A program made the translations under genes and the position numbers. From Gordionus sp. m RMFG-2023 (Eukaryota; Nematomorpha; Gordioida; Chordodea; Parachordodidae), in the NCBI RefSeq assembly GCF_954871325.1, contig NC_088779.1:29584752-29648751 (forward strand): DNA of 64,000 bases. Reading direction: 5' to 3'. The notes under the pieces are model-generated. The model was not told the DNA's origin. It saw nothing but the letters and a program-made list of their open reading frames with translations, and searched no databases. This document shows, piece after piece, positions 25,101 through 33,924 of the stretch (position 1 is the stretch's first letter; each line of letters begins with the position of its first letter).

Positions 25101-25680
25101 AAAATATTATTTTTATTTTTTGGAGATTAATGTTTATAAATTAGGATTAATTTTAAAATGCTAACTAATATTATACAGGAAGAAGAAAGAACAAAGCTAC
25201 CTAGTGGAGCCTTTTCCTCGTGGGTCGTTTTACTGTACATAGCACCTAATCACTTAACTAACATAGAAAGGTTACTCGAAGCGGGTTCGGCTCGAGTCCT
25301 AAAATATTCCAAAATCAACTCCAATCCCAAAACAGATTTCGCTCGTTTTCTCGCCGCCAATTCCGTGACACATGCTTTTGTAGACGTAAATAAGATGGGC
25401 ACTCAACAATATGTAAATAAACAACTATTTATATTTTTAGAAATTTATTAGCAAGGGTATCCTTCTTTCTTACGATACTTTTCAAGTTTAAAATGATACT
25501 TTACGATACAAGATGCTATATAATCTTTTTTTTCTATTTCTCGCTTAGTTTGATTTAGATGCCTTGGTGAAGTGCAGCGTCAAATGCCTCAAACCCGAAT
25601 TTATCCCTTCTTATTTGTGCGATCCTTGTAATGTTACTCACGAAAATTTCCTATTAGACCAATTGAAACGCCGCTTATAA
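4847..25680 (+). CDS. TOPBP1: TOPBP1, DNA topoisomerase II-binding protein 1 (5' end missing)
   Basis: Multi-BRCT scaffold of replication initiation and of the ATR checkpoint, acting in the nucleus. I traced 22 exons covering about 1,160 codons: 4847-4977, 5185-5250, 6828-7139, 7341-7452, 9032-9132, 9614-9780, 9887-10078, 10849-10992, 15914-16036, 16139-16233, 16330-16522, 18256-18396, 19253-19405, 19659-19783, 20690-20858, 20980-21146, 21215-21390, 22088-22317, 23745-23945, 24714-24836, 25179-25412, 25549-25680. Every junction uses GT-AG and keeps frame. Recognisable parts are BRCT2, BRCT6, BRCT7 and BRCT8; the vertebrate protein also has BRCT0, 1, 3, 4 and 5. The stop is TAA at 25678, with an AATAAA at 25752. 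The exons are markedly GC-richer than the introns. The first visible exon could also start at 4856, the next AG. Confidence 0.9.
5408..5673. mobile_element. hAT MITE (family M1) with inner microsatellite
   Basis: A palindromic, non-coding element. Its tips read TAGTGTTAAAC and GTTTAACAACACTA. Sub-terminal inverted repeats carry the AGCC-AGAAAAATATT stem and its mirror AATATTTTTCTGGATGAA. It is flanked by GGAACAGA (5400-5407) and GGAACACA (5674-5681), an 8-bp target duplication with one mismatch. The 8-bp duplication and TAGTGTTG tip are typical of hAT elements. A TTTC microsatellite has expanded inside the right end. Confidence 0.8.
5594..5644. repeat. (TTTC)n microsatellite
   Basis: About twelve uninterrupted TTTC units on the plus strand, inside the right end of an M1 MITE in a TOPBP1 intron. 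A pure run like this is likely to vary in length between individuals. Confidence 0.95.
7341..10992 (+). CDS. TOPBP1: TOPBP1 exon block: diverged linker after BRCT2
   Basis: Five exons (7341-7452, 9032-9132, 9614-9780, 9887-10078, 10849-10992) are supported by matching splice phases and raised GC rather than by similarity. The first three encode polar Ser/Thr/Asn/Gln-rich sequence. The fourth contains a hydrophobic IILILT strand followed by a possible helix, which might be a degenerate BRCT start. The fifth ends in LLFRISLSQPDL. No WxxxC signature is present, so I do not call BRCT3. The 10078 donor is the weakest choice; GT also occurs at 10059. An APE-type LINE relic lies in the intron between the first two exons. 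Confidence 0.6.
8090..8900 (+). mobile_element. APE-type LINE relic (endonuclease N-terminus)
   Basis: The translation MKIGSWNVKGINDP at 8101-8142 is the classic start of an apurinic-endonuclease LINE ORF2. It is followed in a shifted frame by VMCIQDTNI near 8190-8212, which matches the family motif with a catalytic glutamate (CLQET). Downstream coding-like fragments (RILNAARVLMVNEALIS near 8255-8300 and others to about 8900) are broken by frameshifts and stops. No reverse transcriptase core is visible, so the copy is truncated. It lies in a TOPBP1 intron. It differs in endonuclease type from the three LINEs at 30-32, 45-48 and 57-59 kb. Confidence 0.6.
10150..10395. repeat. Tandem duplication, about 122 bp x 2
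   Basis: Two adjacent copies beginning TTTGTTGACGCAAATTTATG (10153 and 10274) and ending in GAATAGGCAAA. They differ at a few positions. They lie in a TOPBP1 intron; function unknown. Confidence 0.85.
12470..13270 (+). repeat. Minisatellite in left foldback arm
   Basis: About seven units of roughly 117-119 bp (one shortened to about 50 bp near 12845-12890). Each is built of TTGACGAAAAT, ATTGATAACATGTTTAAATA, a TTTAGTRAAGAT segment and the perfect 12-bp palindrome TGACAATTGTCA (12588, 12705, 12824 and onward) followed by TAATCG. Unit-to-unit identity is high, which points to recent homogenisation. Confidence 0.9.
13660..14405 (-). repeat. Minisatellite in right foldback arm (inverted)
   Basis: The same 110-120 bp units as in the left arm but in reverse orientation, with the palindrome preceded by CGATTATGACAATTGTCAC at about 13830, 13950, 14058, 14168, 14272 and 14390. 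The units are slightly more diverged and more often shortened than on the left. Copy number differs between arms, so they can pair in several registers. Confidence 0.88.
14646..15041 (+). mobile_element. GC-rich hAT MITE nested in the foldback
   Basis: A 396-bp element with tips TAGTGATCTGCA and TGCAGATCTCTA and perfect 8-bp target duplications GTGAAAAT (14638-14645, 15042-15049). The ends are rich in GGCCCGG-type blocks that stand out against the AT-rich surroundings; the middle is AT rich. The opposite foldback arm (about 12225) has the uninterrupted target site, confirming insertion after the foldback formed. Relatives are at 28683-29002, 36360-36605, 41107-41351 and 54112-54459. Confidence 0.88.
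15914..16522 (+). CDS. TOPBP1: TOPBP1 exon block: basic linker before BRCT6
   Basis: Three closely spaced exons (15914-16036, 16139-16233, 16330-16522) are separated by introns of 102 and 96 bp. They encode Lys/Arg-rich and Ser-rich sequence, including NKKRRSS, KKLKKARREL and TDKRPKRSNVKK, so one or more nuclear localisation signals are likely. Phase 0 at 15914 matches the phase-0 end at 10992, so the 4.9-kb intron between them, filled by the nested hAT elements, is spliced in frame. No domain was recognised. Confidence 0.75.
17226..17997. mobile_element. TIR element carrying a minisatellite, inserted in M1
   Basis: Tips GGGCGCACTAATTGAGCGTT and, at the other end, the mirror of GTGCACACAAATTGAGCGTT. 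The flanks are TTATA on both sides (17221-17225 and 17998-18002), a possible 5-bp target duplication; a TA duplication is the alternative. Non-coding. Most of its length is a 70-bp tandem repeat. Superfamily not determined. Confidence 0.65.
17394..17955. repeat. 70-bp minisatellite, about 8 units
   Basis: Units contain CGATAATATAAATAACTTAC followed by TTATATCCTAAAAAGGCAATATT-like sequence, spaced exactly 70 bp (17471, 17541, 17611, 17681, 17751, 17821, then slightly shorter). The central units are identical over long stretches, while the outermost are diverged. It lies in the intron just before the BRCT6 exon of TOPBP1. Confidence 0.95.
18256..19405 (+). CDS. TOPBP1: TOPBP1 exon block: BRCT6
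   Basis: Two exons (18256-18396, 19253-19405) encode a complete BRCT domain very close to vertebrate BRCT6. Visible landmarks are CIIAVSKKLAMNQ, the MGAEVKW turn, THFVYQ, KEFRQAQQ, the signature WLIAC (W-x3-C) and CESLYPYTRDPR. In vertebrates this region is linked to E2F1 and PARP1 contacts. The exon boundary falls right after the THFVYQ strand. The upstream intron holds a MITE containing a second element and a 70-bp minisatellite. Confidence 0.93.
19659..22317 (+). CDS. TOPBP1: TOPBP1 exon block: linker between BRCT6 and BRCT7
   Basis: Five exons (19659-19783, 20690-20858, 20980-21146, 21215-21390, 22088-22317) encode the region that in vertebrates carries the ATR-activating domain. Anchors are IEQELQDIIS (like the vertebrate FQKQLQEIMS) and QNIQITWEDP (like NEQIIWDDP). 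This block therefore includes the conserved tryptophan motif W-(E/D)-D-P, whose tryptophan is required for ATR activation in vertebrates. The rest is Ser/Thr/Asn rich. The last exon ends in KPKFMFSALSEE, matching the vertebrate lead-in to BRCT7. A tandemly duplicated MITE lies in the first intron. Confidence 0.88.
19845..20330. mobile_element. M1 MITE copy and its partial tandem duplicate
   Basis: The first copy (about 19845-20045) starts at GTTGTTAAACGACTCC and shows both sub-terminal stems around GAGCAATATCTCCACG. A second, left-truncated copy follows at about 20190-20330 (TGAGCAAAAATCTCCAGG). Each is followed by the same AT-rich tail ending in TTTGGTATAAAAT. The pair therefore arose as a tandem duplication of about 285 bp (19905-20190 and 20190-20470) that took part of the MITE with flanking DNA. 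Confidence 0.7.
23290..23475. mobile_element. M1 hAT MITE, degraded
   Basis: Shows GAAAACGGCTCACTCAATATT, CCTCGAGATTTGG, TGAGCGAAATTTCCGTG and the mirror ATAAAATATTGAGTCAGCC with AAAATCGGCTCG at the end. The terminal TAGTGTTG tips are not preserved. It lies in the intron before the BRCT7 exon. Confidence 0.6.
23587..23695 (+). repeat. 35-bp tandem repeat, 3 units
   Basis: Three head-to-tail copies of a 35-bp unit beginning TGGGATTTCCTAATTTTAGA and ending CTACTTTGAA. The first two are identical; the third has three extra T. It sits about 50 bp upstream of the acceptor of the BRCT7 exon of TOPBP1. Confidence 0.9.
23745..25680 (+). CDS. TOPBP1: TOPBP1 exon block: BRCT7-BRCT8 and C-terminus
   Basis: Four exons (23745-23945, 24714-24836, 25179-25412, 25549-25680). 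BRCT7 shows LIEGLGGTVSDMVCFDP, THLLVDVP, RTEKYLASIAKGLWVLH and SYLETCSQAGHF. A short linker with EWGSES and AARQWR follows, then BRCT8 with GAFSSWVVLLYI, LLEAGSARVL and THAFVDVNK, and a C-terminal exon with CLKPEFIPSYL. This pair binds phospho-FANCJ and self-associates in vertebrates. The donor after 24836 is GTTTAA, which is weak. A GC-rich open stretch in that intron is listed separately. A MITE with a perfect target duplication sits in the BRCT7-linker intron. Confidence 0.95.
24293..24461. mobile_element. M1 hAT MITE with perfect target duplication
   Basis: A 169-bp element from TAGTGTTGTTAAACGC to GCCGTTTAACAACACTA, flanked by CCTCCAAC on both sides (24285-24292, 24462-24469). The left half has lost most of its stem and begins almost at once with AAGCCTCAAGATTTC. 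The right half keeps the full stem. It defines the family as hAT by its perfect 8-bp duplication. Confidence 0.85.
24916..25045 (+). other. GC-rich open stretch in a TOPBP1 intron (possible alternative exon)
   Basis: A CCCCCAG acceptor is followed by 43 open codons to TAA at 25042, with GC content like the real exons (VYPGKATFPSNRLSLHFPRP at its start). The neighbouring exons join in frame without it, and the vertebrate protein has no counterpart. A strong internal donor (CCGG|GTAAGG, about 24925) could instead give a micro-exon. If retained, it would end the protein before BRCT8. Confidence 0.3.
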
Positions 25681-27388
25681 AAAAAAATTAAAACATAATA
25701 TAATTAATATAAGGTAAAACCTTTGGAAAATGATGCAAAAAGATTGGAAAAAATAAATAAAGGAGGATCAGAGAATTTTCTTTCTTTTGTTTAACACGAT
25801 TTATCTAGATGGATTGATATATTTATTTCTAGATTATATGTTGATTCTATTATTTTGTCAATAAAAATCGTGTAAATTATCAATATTAAATAAGCTAGAG
25901 AATTTTTAGTTTATAGAATAAAAAGTAAAAGCAATAAATACTAAAAATTTTTTGCAATAAGGAGGTGATAAGATAAAAATTAGGGTTTTGCCTAATGGTA
26001 TTATAATAATACCCACACTAACGAAACATTAGTTAAACATTGTGCACCAATGAAAAATAGCTTGTGAACGCCATATGATGTTATGCATGGCATATATGTA
26101 TAAAAATTGTAAATTTTTAATGTAGGTGAGGTAATGTATTTTAGCATACCGAATTCAAATAAGTTATTAAAAATGACGCGCCACGTGATCTCCAGCTGAT
26201 TTACATTCAAGCTTTATGATGCATTATTAAGAATGAATCGTCAGGCTAGATATTATATTTTTATTTCCCTAACCCAAAGATACATCAAGATTAGCGCCAC
26301 TCTTTTAACCGATTATGATAGCATCTTTTCTATCTATTTAGAATAATTTGTATGTAATTATTTTAAATATAAATTCATAGTTAAAATGTTGGCTAAAAAA
26401 AAATTTTTTTTAACTTATGAGGACTAATTTAATTATCATTTATAATTAGATATCAGCTAAACTGTTAGATTTAGCCAAAAAAATTTAAGAATGGCTAACC
26501 TAAGGTTCTGAAAATTTTACTCTTATGTGGCAGGAACACCTGCACATATCTATTAACGAAATCTCGAGGCTTAGATAATATTATTTTGGTTAAAATCTAG
26601 TCGTTATTAAATATCGGCAAAATTGAGCCATTTAACAATATCTATCGGTTGATAAAAAATATCGGTCAATACTGTTGCATCTTTTCTGATACATAAAAAA
26701 TTTATCTGCTAATATTTAATAAGTAAAAAATCTTAACATGTTAATCGCCGATTTATATTATATTCTAAATAATTTTCTTAAAACTAGATATTTAAGAATT
26801 TTTGTGTGAGGTACTCATGTTTGTAGTGAAAGCCAATGGTCCGGTCAGTATAATAGCCAGAATTTTCCAATAAGGTAGGTAGGTTTAAAAAATATTTATT
26901 TGCTAAAATGGAAAATATAAAAAAAAAACTACATATCTCGGCGTTCGCTAGTATTTAATGCCTGACTAGTACTTTCAATTTAAATATGAAAACCACAAAA
27001 AAGAAATTGACTTATAAACAAAATAAAAACTATGACGTTATTTTATAAGCGTAAAGTGAACCAAGCTTTTGGAAACACTAGTTCTAAAACTTATGAACCA
27101 TTAGGAGTTGTTTTAAAAAGGAAAATTAATTATTGGTAAAATATAAATTTCAAAATTAACATCATCCCAAAATATAGAAGTTCAAACTAAGATTTGGCGT
27201 TAATTAGTGTTATTAATTTATCTTCAATTTCCCCAGCCATTAAAAAAGTAACCGAATTATGAACCAAAAACTATGTCAATAATTAGTATGCATTTCATAC
27301 TTCTTAAGTGCTTTCAATCCTTTTGTCGATAAAGAATAACATTTTTCGCAAGTAAAAAATCGCCAATATTGGCATCATGTTATACTAG
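25681..27388. other. TOPBP1 3' flank and AT-rich DNA with an M1 relic
   Basis: AATAAA signals occur at 25752 and 25860 downstream of the TOPBP1 stop. An M1 MITE relic at about 26500-26645 shows ATGGCTAACC, CACATATCTATTAACGAAATC and a GGTTAAAATCTAGTCG mirror stem. Nothing else recognisable; 27200-27388 may be minus-strand hAT transposase remains interrupted by copy A. Confidence 0.55.
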
Positions 27389-29457
27389 CATTGGCGTACG
27401 CAGTGATAGGGGGTCAGGGGGACAAATCACCCCCCCCCCCCAAAGCCAAAAAATGCAGATGCCGGATATATTTTTCAAAAATATTTTTGTTTAGAGTGTT
27501 GTGCAGATTTAATTTCAAAACATTTCCATATTTTTTAATTCGTTTGTAAATAAAAATTTTAACTTGTAAAAATTGATAAGAATATATAAATATGTTATTT
27601 TAACAACTTTTTACAAGTCAAATAATTTTATTTTCAAATAAATTAATAAATATGGAAATGTTTTGAATTAAATTTACACAGTACTATATTAATTTTTATT
27701 TGTTAATATTTATTCCTATCTCATATTAAATTTATTATCACATTCATGACTAAGTTTATCAATTAATTTCGATTTCAAGTTCTCCGGCGTAATATTATCT
27801 TAGTATTTTCAAATTTTAGTGGCGTTATATTAATCTACCATTTTTAAATTTCTAGCCAAATAATAATTATTCTGAAATTGTCTAACAGGGAGAAAGAAAT
27901 TGCAACCTTGTCCTAACGAGATAGAAGTCTCCGCCATCAAGCAGTAACAGCTTTTATGGAGTTAGAAGAGCTTATTATTTGCTATTACTGACATCACAAT
28001 GGCCTGAAAGAAATTTTTCCTTAGAAGCAAGAAAATTATTGGATTCAATGCTTATTCCAAATTTTTTTCCCCATTAGAATGTATAACTTTTCAAAAACAT
28101 GATGACTTGATTAAGAAGATGAGAATAGCGGAGAGCATTTTATTAGAATTCAAGGAAATTAGGGCTAATGTTTATGAAGAATTTCATATTTTATATGTTA
28201 TTGTTAAGTCAAAAGCAGAGCTATAAGTGTTTAATATTTGTCTCACTCGACTTGCAGCAAGGCAAGCTCATAGTTAAAACATTAACATAGGATCAGTAGA
28301 ATAGTATATCTTAGATACAAATATATTTATAAACCAAATAAATGAATGGTTTTTAATTCATTATGCAGCACTTACCAATCTGCAAATATTATTTCCCTAA
28401 AAGCCTTCCCAACCTTTTTCAGATGGTGATAGAAAAAAAAATATTTGTTGGATTTTTATCATGAAGATGTTAAAGTATCTTATGATGCCTTATTAGCTGA
28501 ATAACTATGTTTATAAGATTAACTATGATTGATACAGTCCTAAAAAATGCTATGGATGCTCTGCATTATTTCAAACACATTTTAGAATTATATTCCCAAT
28601 GTATTAAAAGGGTTTATATATATTAGCAACTCTTCCCAATAGTAAACTAATGAGAGAACATTCTTTTTTTTAAGAAGAATAACAGAGCCCTGCAGAGGTA
28701 CCATTTGCAGGGCAAGACCAGGATTTTTCTAAAGATTTTTACGGCTAAGCTCAATTTCCAGGCCCGGCCCGGCCTTTTTTAAAATAAAATTTTCAGGCCT
28801 GACCTGGATTTTTTAAAAATAAATTATATTTATTTTTGATTTTTATAGCTAATAATAACGATTTCAAATATAGGCTGTTTTAAAATATACAGTCCGGCCT
28901 GGATGTTTTTTTTTAAATTCAGGCTCAGCCCTGGTGTTTTTTTTTAAAAAAATCGGGCCCGGCAATACGGTCCGGCCAGGGGGCCGGGCCTGCAGGTATC
29001 TGAAAAACATACCAAGAAGTACAACTTTTGAAAGTAGATTGAAAGGTTTGGATCTTTTGAAAATTCCAAGGCATTTGACAACAAGCAAGGATGAGATAAT
29101 TGAAAAAATAGCTCAATCCCAACGAAGATTGGATTTTACATTGTAAATATATAACATACAAAATACAATTATTCCCTAAGCTTTTTGTGTATTAATTCAT
29201 ATTTCTAACATTTAAATTTTTTATACTTTATATTTATATATAAATTTTAAAGCTCAAAAAATTCAAATTTCTATTTTGGGTCATTTATGTGATTCTTTAC
29301 ATATAATTTTTTTATAATTCACATTAATTTAAAATTGTGTATTAGGAATAGTTATTAGTCCAAATAAATTTATGCTTGATATTTTTAAAAAACAATAATA
29401 TTTCTCAAAAAAATTTATTATCCCCCCCCCCAGACCTAATTCCTGCGTACGCGCCTG
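27389..29457 (+). mobile_element. hAT element, copy A
   Basis: A 2.07-kb element with tips CATTGGCGTACGCAG and CTGCGTACGCGCCTG and flanks TATACTAG (27381-27388) and TATACCAG (29458-29465), an 8-bp duplication with one mismatch. Long C/G tracts lie just inside both tips. The internal sequence encodes fragments of a DUF4371-like transposase, including HHQAITAFIELEEPILL around 27930-27975 and AESILLEFKEIRANVYEEFH around 28128-28185, broken by stops and frameshifts. A GC-rich MITE sits inside. Copy B (53689-55570, inverted) shares the whole structure. Confidence 0.85.
28683..29002 (+). mobile_element. GC-rich hAT MITE inside copy A
   Basis: A 320-bp element with tips CAGAGCCCTGCAGAGGTACC and GGGCCTGCAGGTATCTG and repeated GGCCCGGCC-like blocks at both ends, with an AT-rich middle that includes AGCTAATAATAACGATTTC. 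It occupies the same site in copy B, so it was inserted before the two copies separated. Confidence 0.8.
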
Positions 29458-29465
29458 TATACCAG

Positions 29466-29640
29466 AATGTAAATTATGGCAGCAATGAACAATATGTGAT
29501 ACATTAATAAGATTCACTAGTTCATCCATCAGTTTTTTCAGCCAATAAATAAAAGCTAGTCCTCCAGTTGGGGGTTTCAACGAGCTCTTCTCTTGACACA
29601 AGAATTACATATAATTTATGTAATACATCATTTACATTTG
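29466..29640 (-). mobile_element. hAT transposase fragment flanking copy A
   Basis: Minus-strand open stretch LAFIYWLKKLMDELVNLINV followed by SHIVHCCHNLHS, which fits the hAT pattern ending in HC-x3-H. It is cut by the insertion of copy A; the corresponding remainder would lie left of 27388. Only a fragment remains, and the assignment rests on one motif. Confidence 0.35.
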
Positions 29641-30159
29641 CTCAAATTTTCATAAGTTTCAATATAATACTTTCAAGCTATTTTCATAGTCTCACTCAAT
29701 CAAATCGATCTCATTTTTAGAAATATTTTACCTTAGTTTTGCAGGAAAAAAGTTTCAAATGATTTGGTGGGAAATAATGGCAAAAATATAGTAATTTTGA
29801 AAAATATTTTATCTAACCTCTGGACCATTTGGCTTGATCCCCAACCCCTCACGTATATTCGCTTGGCTAAAGTTTGCATCTAACAAAAAATCAATATTAT
29901 ATCTTTCATGATGAAAATACCTATAAAATCTACTCTTAATTTTAATATGCCAGCCATTTGCACAAACTCACTTTCTTTAATAACATTAGATTAGATACTG
30001 AACATAATGAATCAAATTATTAAAATGTTTTATAATAGACACATTGGGATAAACTATCATTAGGTCCCTTTTCCAAATTCCTTCCGGTGCAATATTGTAT
30101 AAAAAGATATTAACATTTATTTAAATTAAATATTTGTATTATTTTTTAAATTATCCATA
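29641..30159. other. AT-rich non-coding stretch
   Basis: No coding segment, terminal repeat or RNA gene was recognised. The right end may include the 5' untranslated region of the LINE that follows. Confidence 0.5.
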
Positions 30160-32530
30160 TTTGATTTATTATTGTTAAAAGAAAGTTTACTGCCCATTTT
30201 CAGGGCAAACAATATATTTTATAAAGAAAATATCTCTACACCTTTACCCATTCAACAGTCGAATAATAATATTTTATATAGGGATATTTCTAATTGGAAT
30301 GACTTATTATTAATAAAAAAACTTATCTTTTTTAATATACCTAAAAATGTGAAAAATCGGATTAACGGCAAGTTATCTGAGATAATAGGTTTTTTAAATA
30401 AAAATTTTAACTCCTTCCTTGCTTGGAAGAACTTCCTTACTTTTCTTTAAAAAGTGTTCATTAAGGCTGATAAATATTTCTCTTAAATTGAATGCATTAA
30501 GATTAGGATCATAAACTTTGATATTCTTGTTTTTACCCAAGTATAAAATTTTGATTCCTTCTCTTTTGTTGTTCGTACTTTGTAATGCAAACTTATCTCT
30601 AGAAAGATAAACCCAAGGAATATTACAGAGGCACTTAATTTAGCCATATTATCTAATAAAATGGTCCATTCTAATGATAAAACCCTTGCTGATATGTACG
30701 AGAAACACAGTTTATCTCCATGTCTCTACTTATACTTATCCCTTTTATTTTAGCAAAAAAGTCATGAATTAAATCTTTTAATAGTAGTTCCGCCAAGGGC
30801 CTATATGGCACTCGACTTTGCTATTTTTTAACACATCCCTTTAATCCTAATTTTGGTCTCTTCATCAAAAACCCTGCAAGTTATATAGCTCCTCATTTTG
30901 GAGGCCGTCTCATTGCTTTATTGAAGCCTGATAAGGCTAAAAGGCCCATAGCAGTTGGGTTCTTTTTCCGTACATAACTGCCAAGTTAATAATGAACCGT
31001 ATTAAGATTCAAGGTATAGATTACCTTGACGATTATTAATTTGGCTTTGGTGTCAAAGGGGTAGCGAGACTGTGAATCCTCCTTCTTTTTCACTTTTGTG
31101 TAAAGTTGATTGTAAAAATAATTTTAATGCTTTGTATAGACCTACCTTCTCCTTTAAAATCATATAAATTCCTATTAGGTCAGAATTCTTTTTTAGTTTT
31201 GGAAGATATTGTTTTGAATTCTGAGGATGGTATTCAACAAGGGGATCCTTTAGGTCCTCTCCTCTTATGCTTAGGTATTCATGACATCTTTTCTAATATG
31301 AAGTTCAAATTCGATTTTGACCTTAACCTTTGACCTGGACGGCAGAACCCTATCTGGTTTAGAGGCTAATATGTTGGAGGCCATTAATATCTTAATAAAT
31401 GAATCTAAAACTTAGGTCTTGTTTTAAAAATGGATAACAGGAATTCGTTTTTAAAATGATCCCCATCATTTGTTTTATTAAATTCCTTTAAGGTTATTAA
31501 CTGGGAGTCAATCTCCCATTTAGATCCCCATTCAATCGTGCTGTCTCCATAATAGCAAGCCTAGAGAAAGCAACATTTTGTTTACCCAAATTGGAAGCAA
31601 TATTGTGAAATATTCCCGCCCATCAATCTTTATATTTAATATGGAAATCGCTATGGTTCCCAAAATTTTACATATATTTAGGTCCTCATCTTAATTTTTA
31701 AACTTTTTTTCAGCCCTAGACATGAAGATTAAAAACTTATTCGAGGTTATCATAAACTTTCATTTTTCTGAGTTTAATTGGATCATTGTACAGCTTTCGA
31801 CCAAGGAAGGGATTTTGGGGTTTCTCCCTCTTAATTTAGATGCTTTATAAATTTTTCTTTCTTCTGGGTTTTTAATGCGAGGATGTTAAAAATAGGCTTG
31901 CGTGGAGAGGAGATAGTCTATTTGAAACTGCCTATGCTTATGAAAGAAAAATTCATGCCTTGTCTCTCCCTCGGCACAGAAACCTTCTTAACACCCATCT
32001 GGCTAATTTCAAGAAATTGGTGATCCTCCCTTGAAGACACTCTAATCAGATAATTTGGACAAAACTCTTGCCATGAAAGGCTTGTAGTTTTCCCTAATGC
32101 CTTTCTTGGTCTCTGCTATCCAATGAGGAACTGAGGGTGAGCATAGGGTATAGACTTGGTTGTGACTTATGTCTACCCCATAAAAGATGCCGTGAGGACT
32201 CTGATCCTAAGGGTCGACATGTCTAATCTGTTTATATTCTAAAGGTTAGTTCAGTCGCCATAGAACTATTAATTCTATTGTCTCGAGCAAATTAGAGCTG
32301 GCCAATTATCTTAACTTTCTGGAACCCGTCCAGTTATCCCTGTCTGATGGAAAAAGACAAGATGGGCTCAAAAATAATCCTTGGTTTAGAGGAGAATGCA
32401 TTATTTGGGATTTCACTTGTATCCTCCAATTTCCTAAAACCCAAACGTTGATCCAAATTATTAGCACAACTATTCTGATTTTCACTCCCAATGGATATTT
32501 CTGCCAACTGGTCCCTATACTATCATTTTT
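30160..32530 (+). mobile_element. RLE-type LINE, decayed copy 2
   Basis: A relative of the LINE at 45-48 kb, in pieces. At 30310-30450 it encodes LIFFNIPKNVKNRINGKL, matching that element's RIPKGARLQVARHLSKNL region. At about 30895-30970 it encodes APHFGGRLIALLKPDKAKRP-like reverse transcriptase motif 1. At 31216-31280 it encodes EDGIQQGDPLGPLLLCLGIH. At 32290-32500 it encodes KRQDGLKNNPWFRG then IIWDFTC, the restriction-like endonuclease core. It has many stops and frameshifts and is clearly dead. Confidence 0.75.
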
Positions 32531-33226
32531 TTTAAGATTTTAGTTAAAAAAAATTCAAATTAATGCTGATCATGGATCCTCTTTTAAAATGTTACAATCA
32601 ACATCTTTGTTTCAAAGAAATTATTTTAGTTTCCTCGGATCTCAGTTAGAGTCCTTTTTGGCCCTGACCACATGTTTTTTAACTTTTATTTAGCAAGGGT
32701 GATATTTTATATTTAAGCTATTGAAACCAACCAAGATATATTCAATCCCACCCACCTCAAACTTTTTACTCTTATCTTGTATAAAGTCTCTCCCTCCAAT
32801 TTCCAAAATATATGGCCTGCAGGAAAATTACATAGATATCATGAAAATTTTGATTTAAAAAAGTTATGGAAAATAGCTCATTTTATTCCAATTTAGAATG
32901 GAATGACCTGATCAATTTTAAAAATCCATGTAAAAAAATGAGAATGAGCTAAAAAATATTTAAATCAAGGCTAAGCTTAAAGATAGAAAAAATGTCAATG
33001 CTGATCTTAAAAATTATACTATTAAGTTTAGTAATGAACAAAAAAACATAATTTTTTACTGGTATACAAAATATATATAAAATTTAATAACGAATAATAT
33101 CAAGCCCCAAAAACCTATATTAATAATATTTAATTTTATATATATCATATAAAATAGGTAGGACAGGACATTTAAGATAAATCATTCAAATTTATTCACA
33201 AAATTATAAAAATTTGAGCAATTTAT
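32531..33226. other. AT-rich non-coding stretch
   Basis: Nothing recognisable apart from a TTTATT at 33191-33196, which is an AATAAA poly(A) signal for CHRAC1 on the minus strand, about 30 nt past its stop. Confidence 0.5.
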
Positions 33227-33683
33227 TCATTCATTGTCATTATGTATATTAGGTAAACAATCTTTGACTAACATTTTATGAGGAATTATATCTAAATATA
33301 TTTTTTAATTATAGCAATATATAATTATATACCTTGCAAAAATTCTAATGATTCATTTGAGTTTACAATGTTTGCAAGATTTTTGTAGGATATATCGTTA
33401 ATGTATAATGCATTTTTATGACAAGATGTGGCAAGGTATTCAATAAAAAGCTCCTAAAAATTAAATGGTTATATAACTAATAAGTCAATTATATAATTTT
33501 TTTGAAAAAAAGTAAATTTTTGTATATTAAATTTTATAAAATTACTGTAGCTTTAGATATGGTAAATAGCGAATCTTCACTAATATTATTTAATTTTTCA
33601 ATATCTGGTGAGCTTTTAATAATCGTTTTAATTCGATTGAAAGGTAATAAGGGAACAGATTTATTTTTTGCCCAAAATTTCAT
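33227..33683 (-). CDS. CHRAC1: CHRAC1-like histone-fold protein (CHRAC-15/POLE3 partner)
   Basis: Small histone-fold protein of the NF-YC/Dr1-associated class. In animals it pairs with the POLE3 histone fold in the CHRAC chromatin-remodelling complex and helps nucleosome sliding. Three exons, read from the minus strand: 33683-33546, 33453-33333 and 33291-33227, with introns of 92 and 41 bp, GT-AG and consistent phases. The product is 107 residues. Visible are PLLPFNRIKTIIKSSPDIEK (helix 1 with LP-x2-R-I/V-K), ISEDSLFTISKATELFIEYL (helix 2), a loop, INDISYKNLANIV and ESLEFLQDIIPHKM (helix 3 and tail). All match the order in human CHRAC15. It is shorter than the human protein because the acidic C-terminal tail is nearly absent. 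It diverges from the eEF1D-like gene 241 bp away. Confidence 0.85.
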
Positions 33684-33924
33684 TATTTAACAAAAAGAGG
33701 CGTTATCAAGAATTTATTTTTTGAAATCTCTCTAAGGTGACATTAACATGATGTGCTAAAAATACTTTTTAAATTAAATTAAGAAAAATGTATAATTAAT
33801 AAATAAAATATATTTTTGATGCTAAGATTCAAATCAACTCTTTTATATGAATCTTTTTAAAAAAGTACAATTACTTAAAAAAAAAAAATTCGAAACTTTG
33901 CATAACTGTCAAGTTATTTAAAAA
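33684..33924. promoter_or_regulatory. Shared intergenic (bidirectional promoter) region
   Basis: The only 241 bp between the start codons of CHRAC1 (-) and the eEF1D-like gene (+). It is AT rich with no clear TATA box that can be separated from background. The divergent arrangement and short gap suggest a shared promoter; that is inference. Confidence 0.45.
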
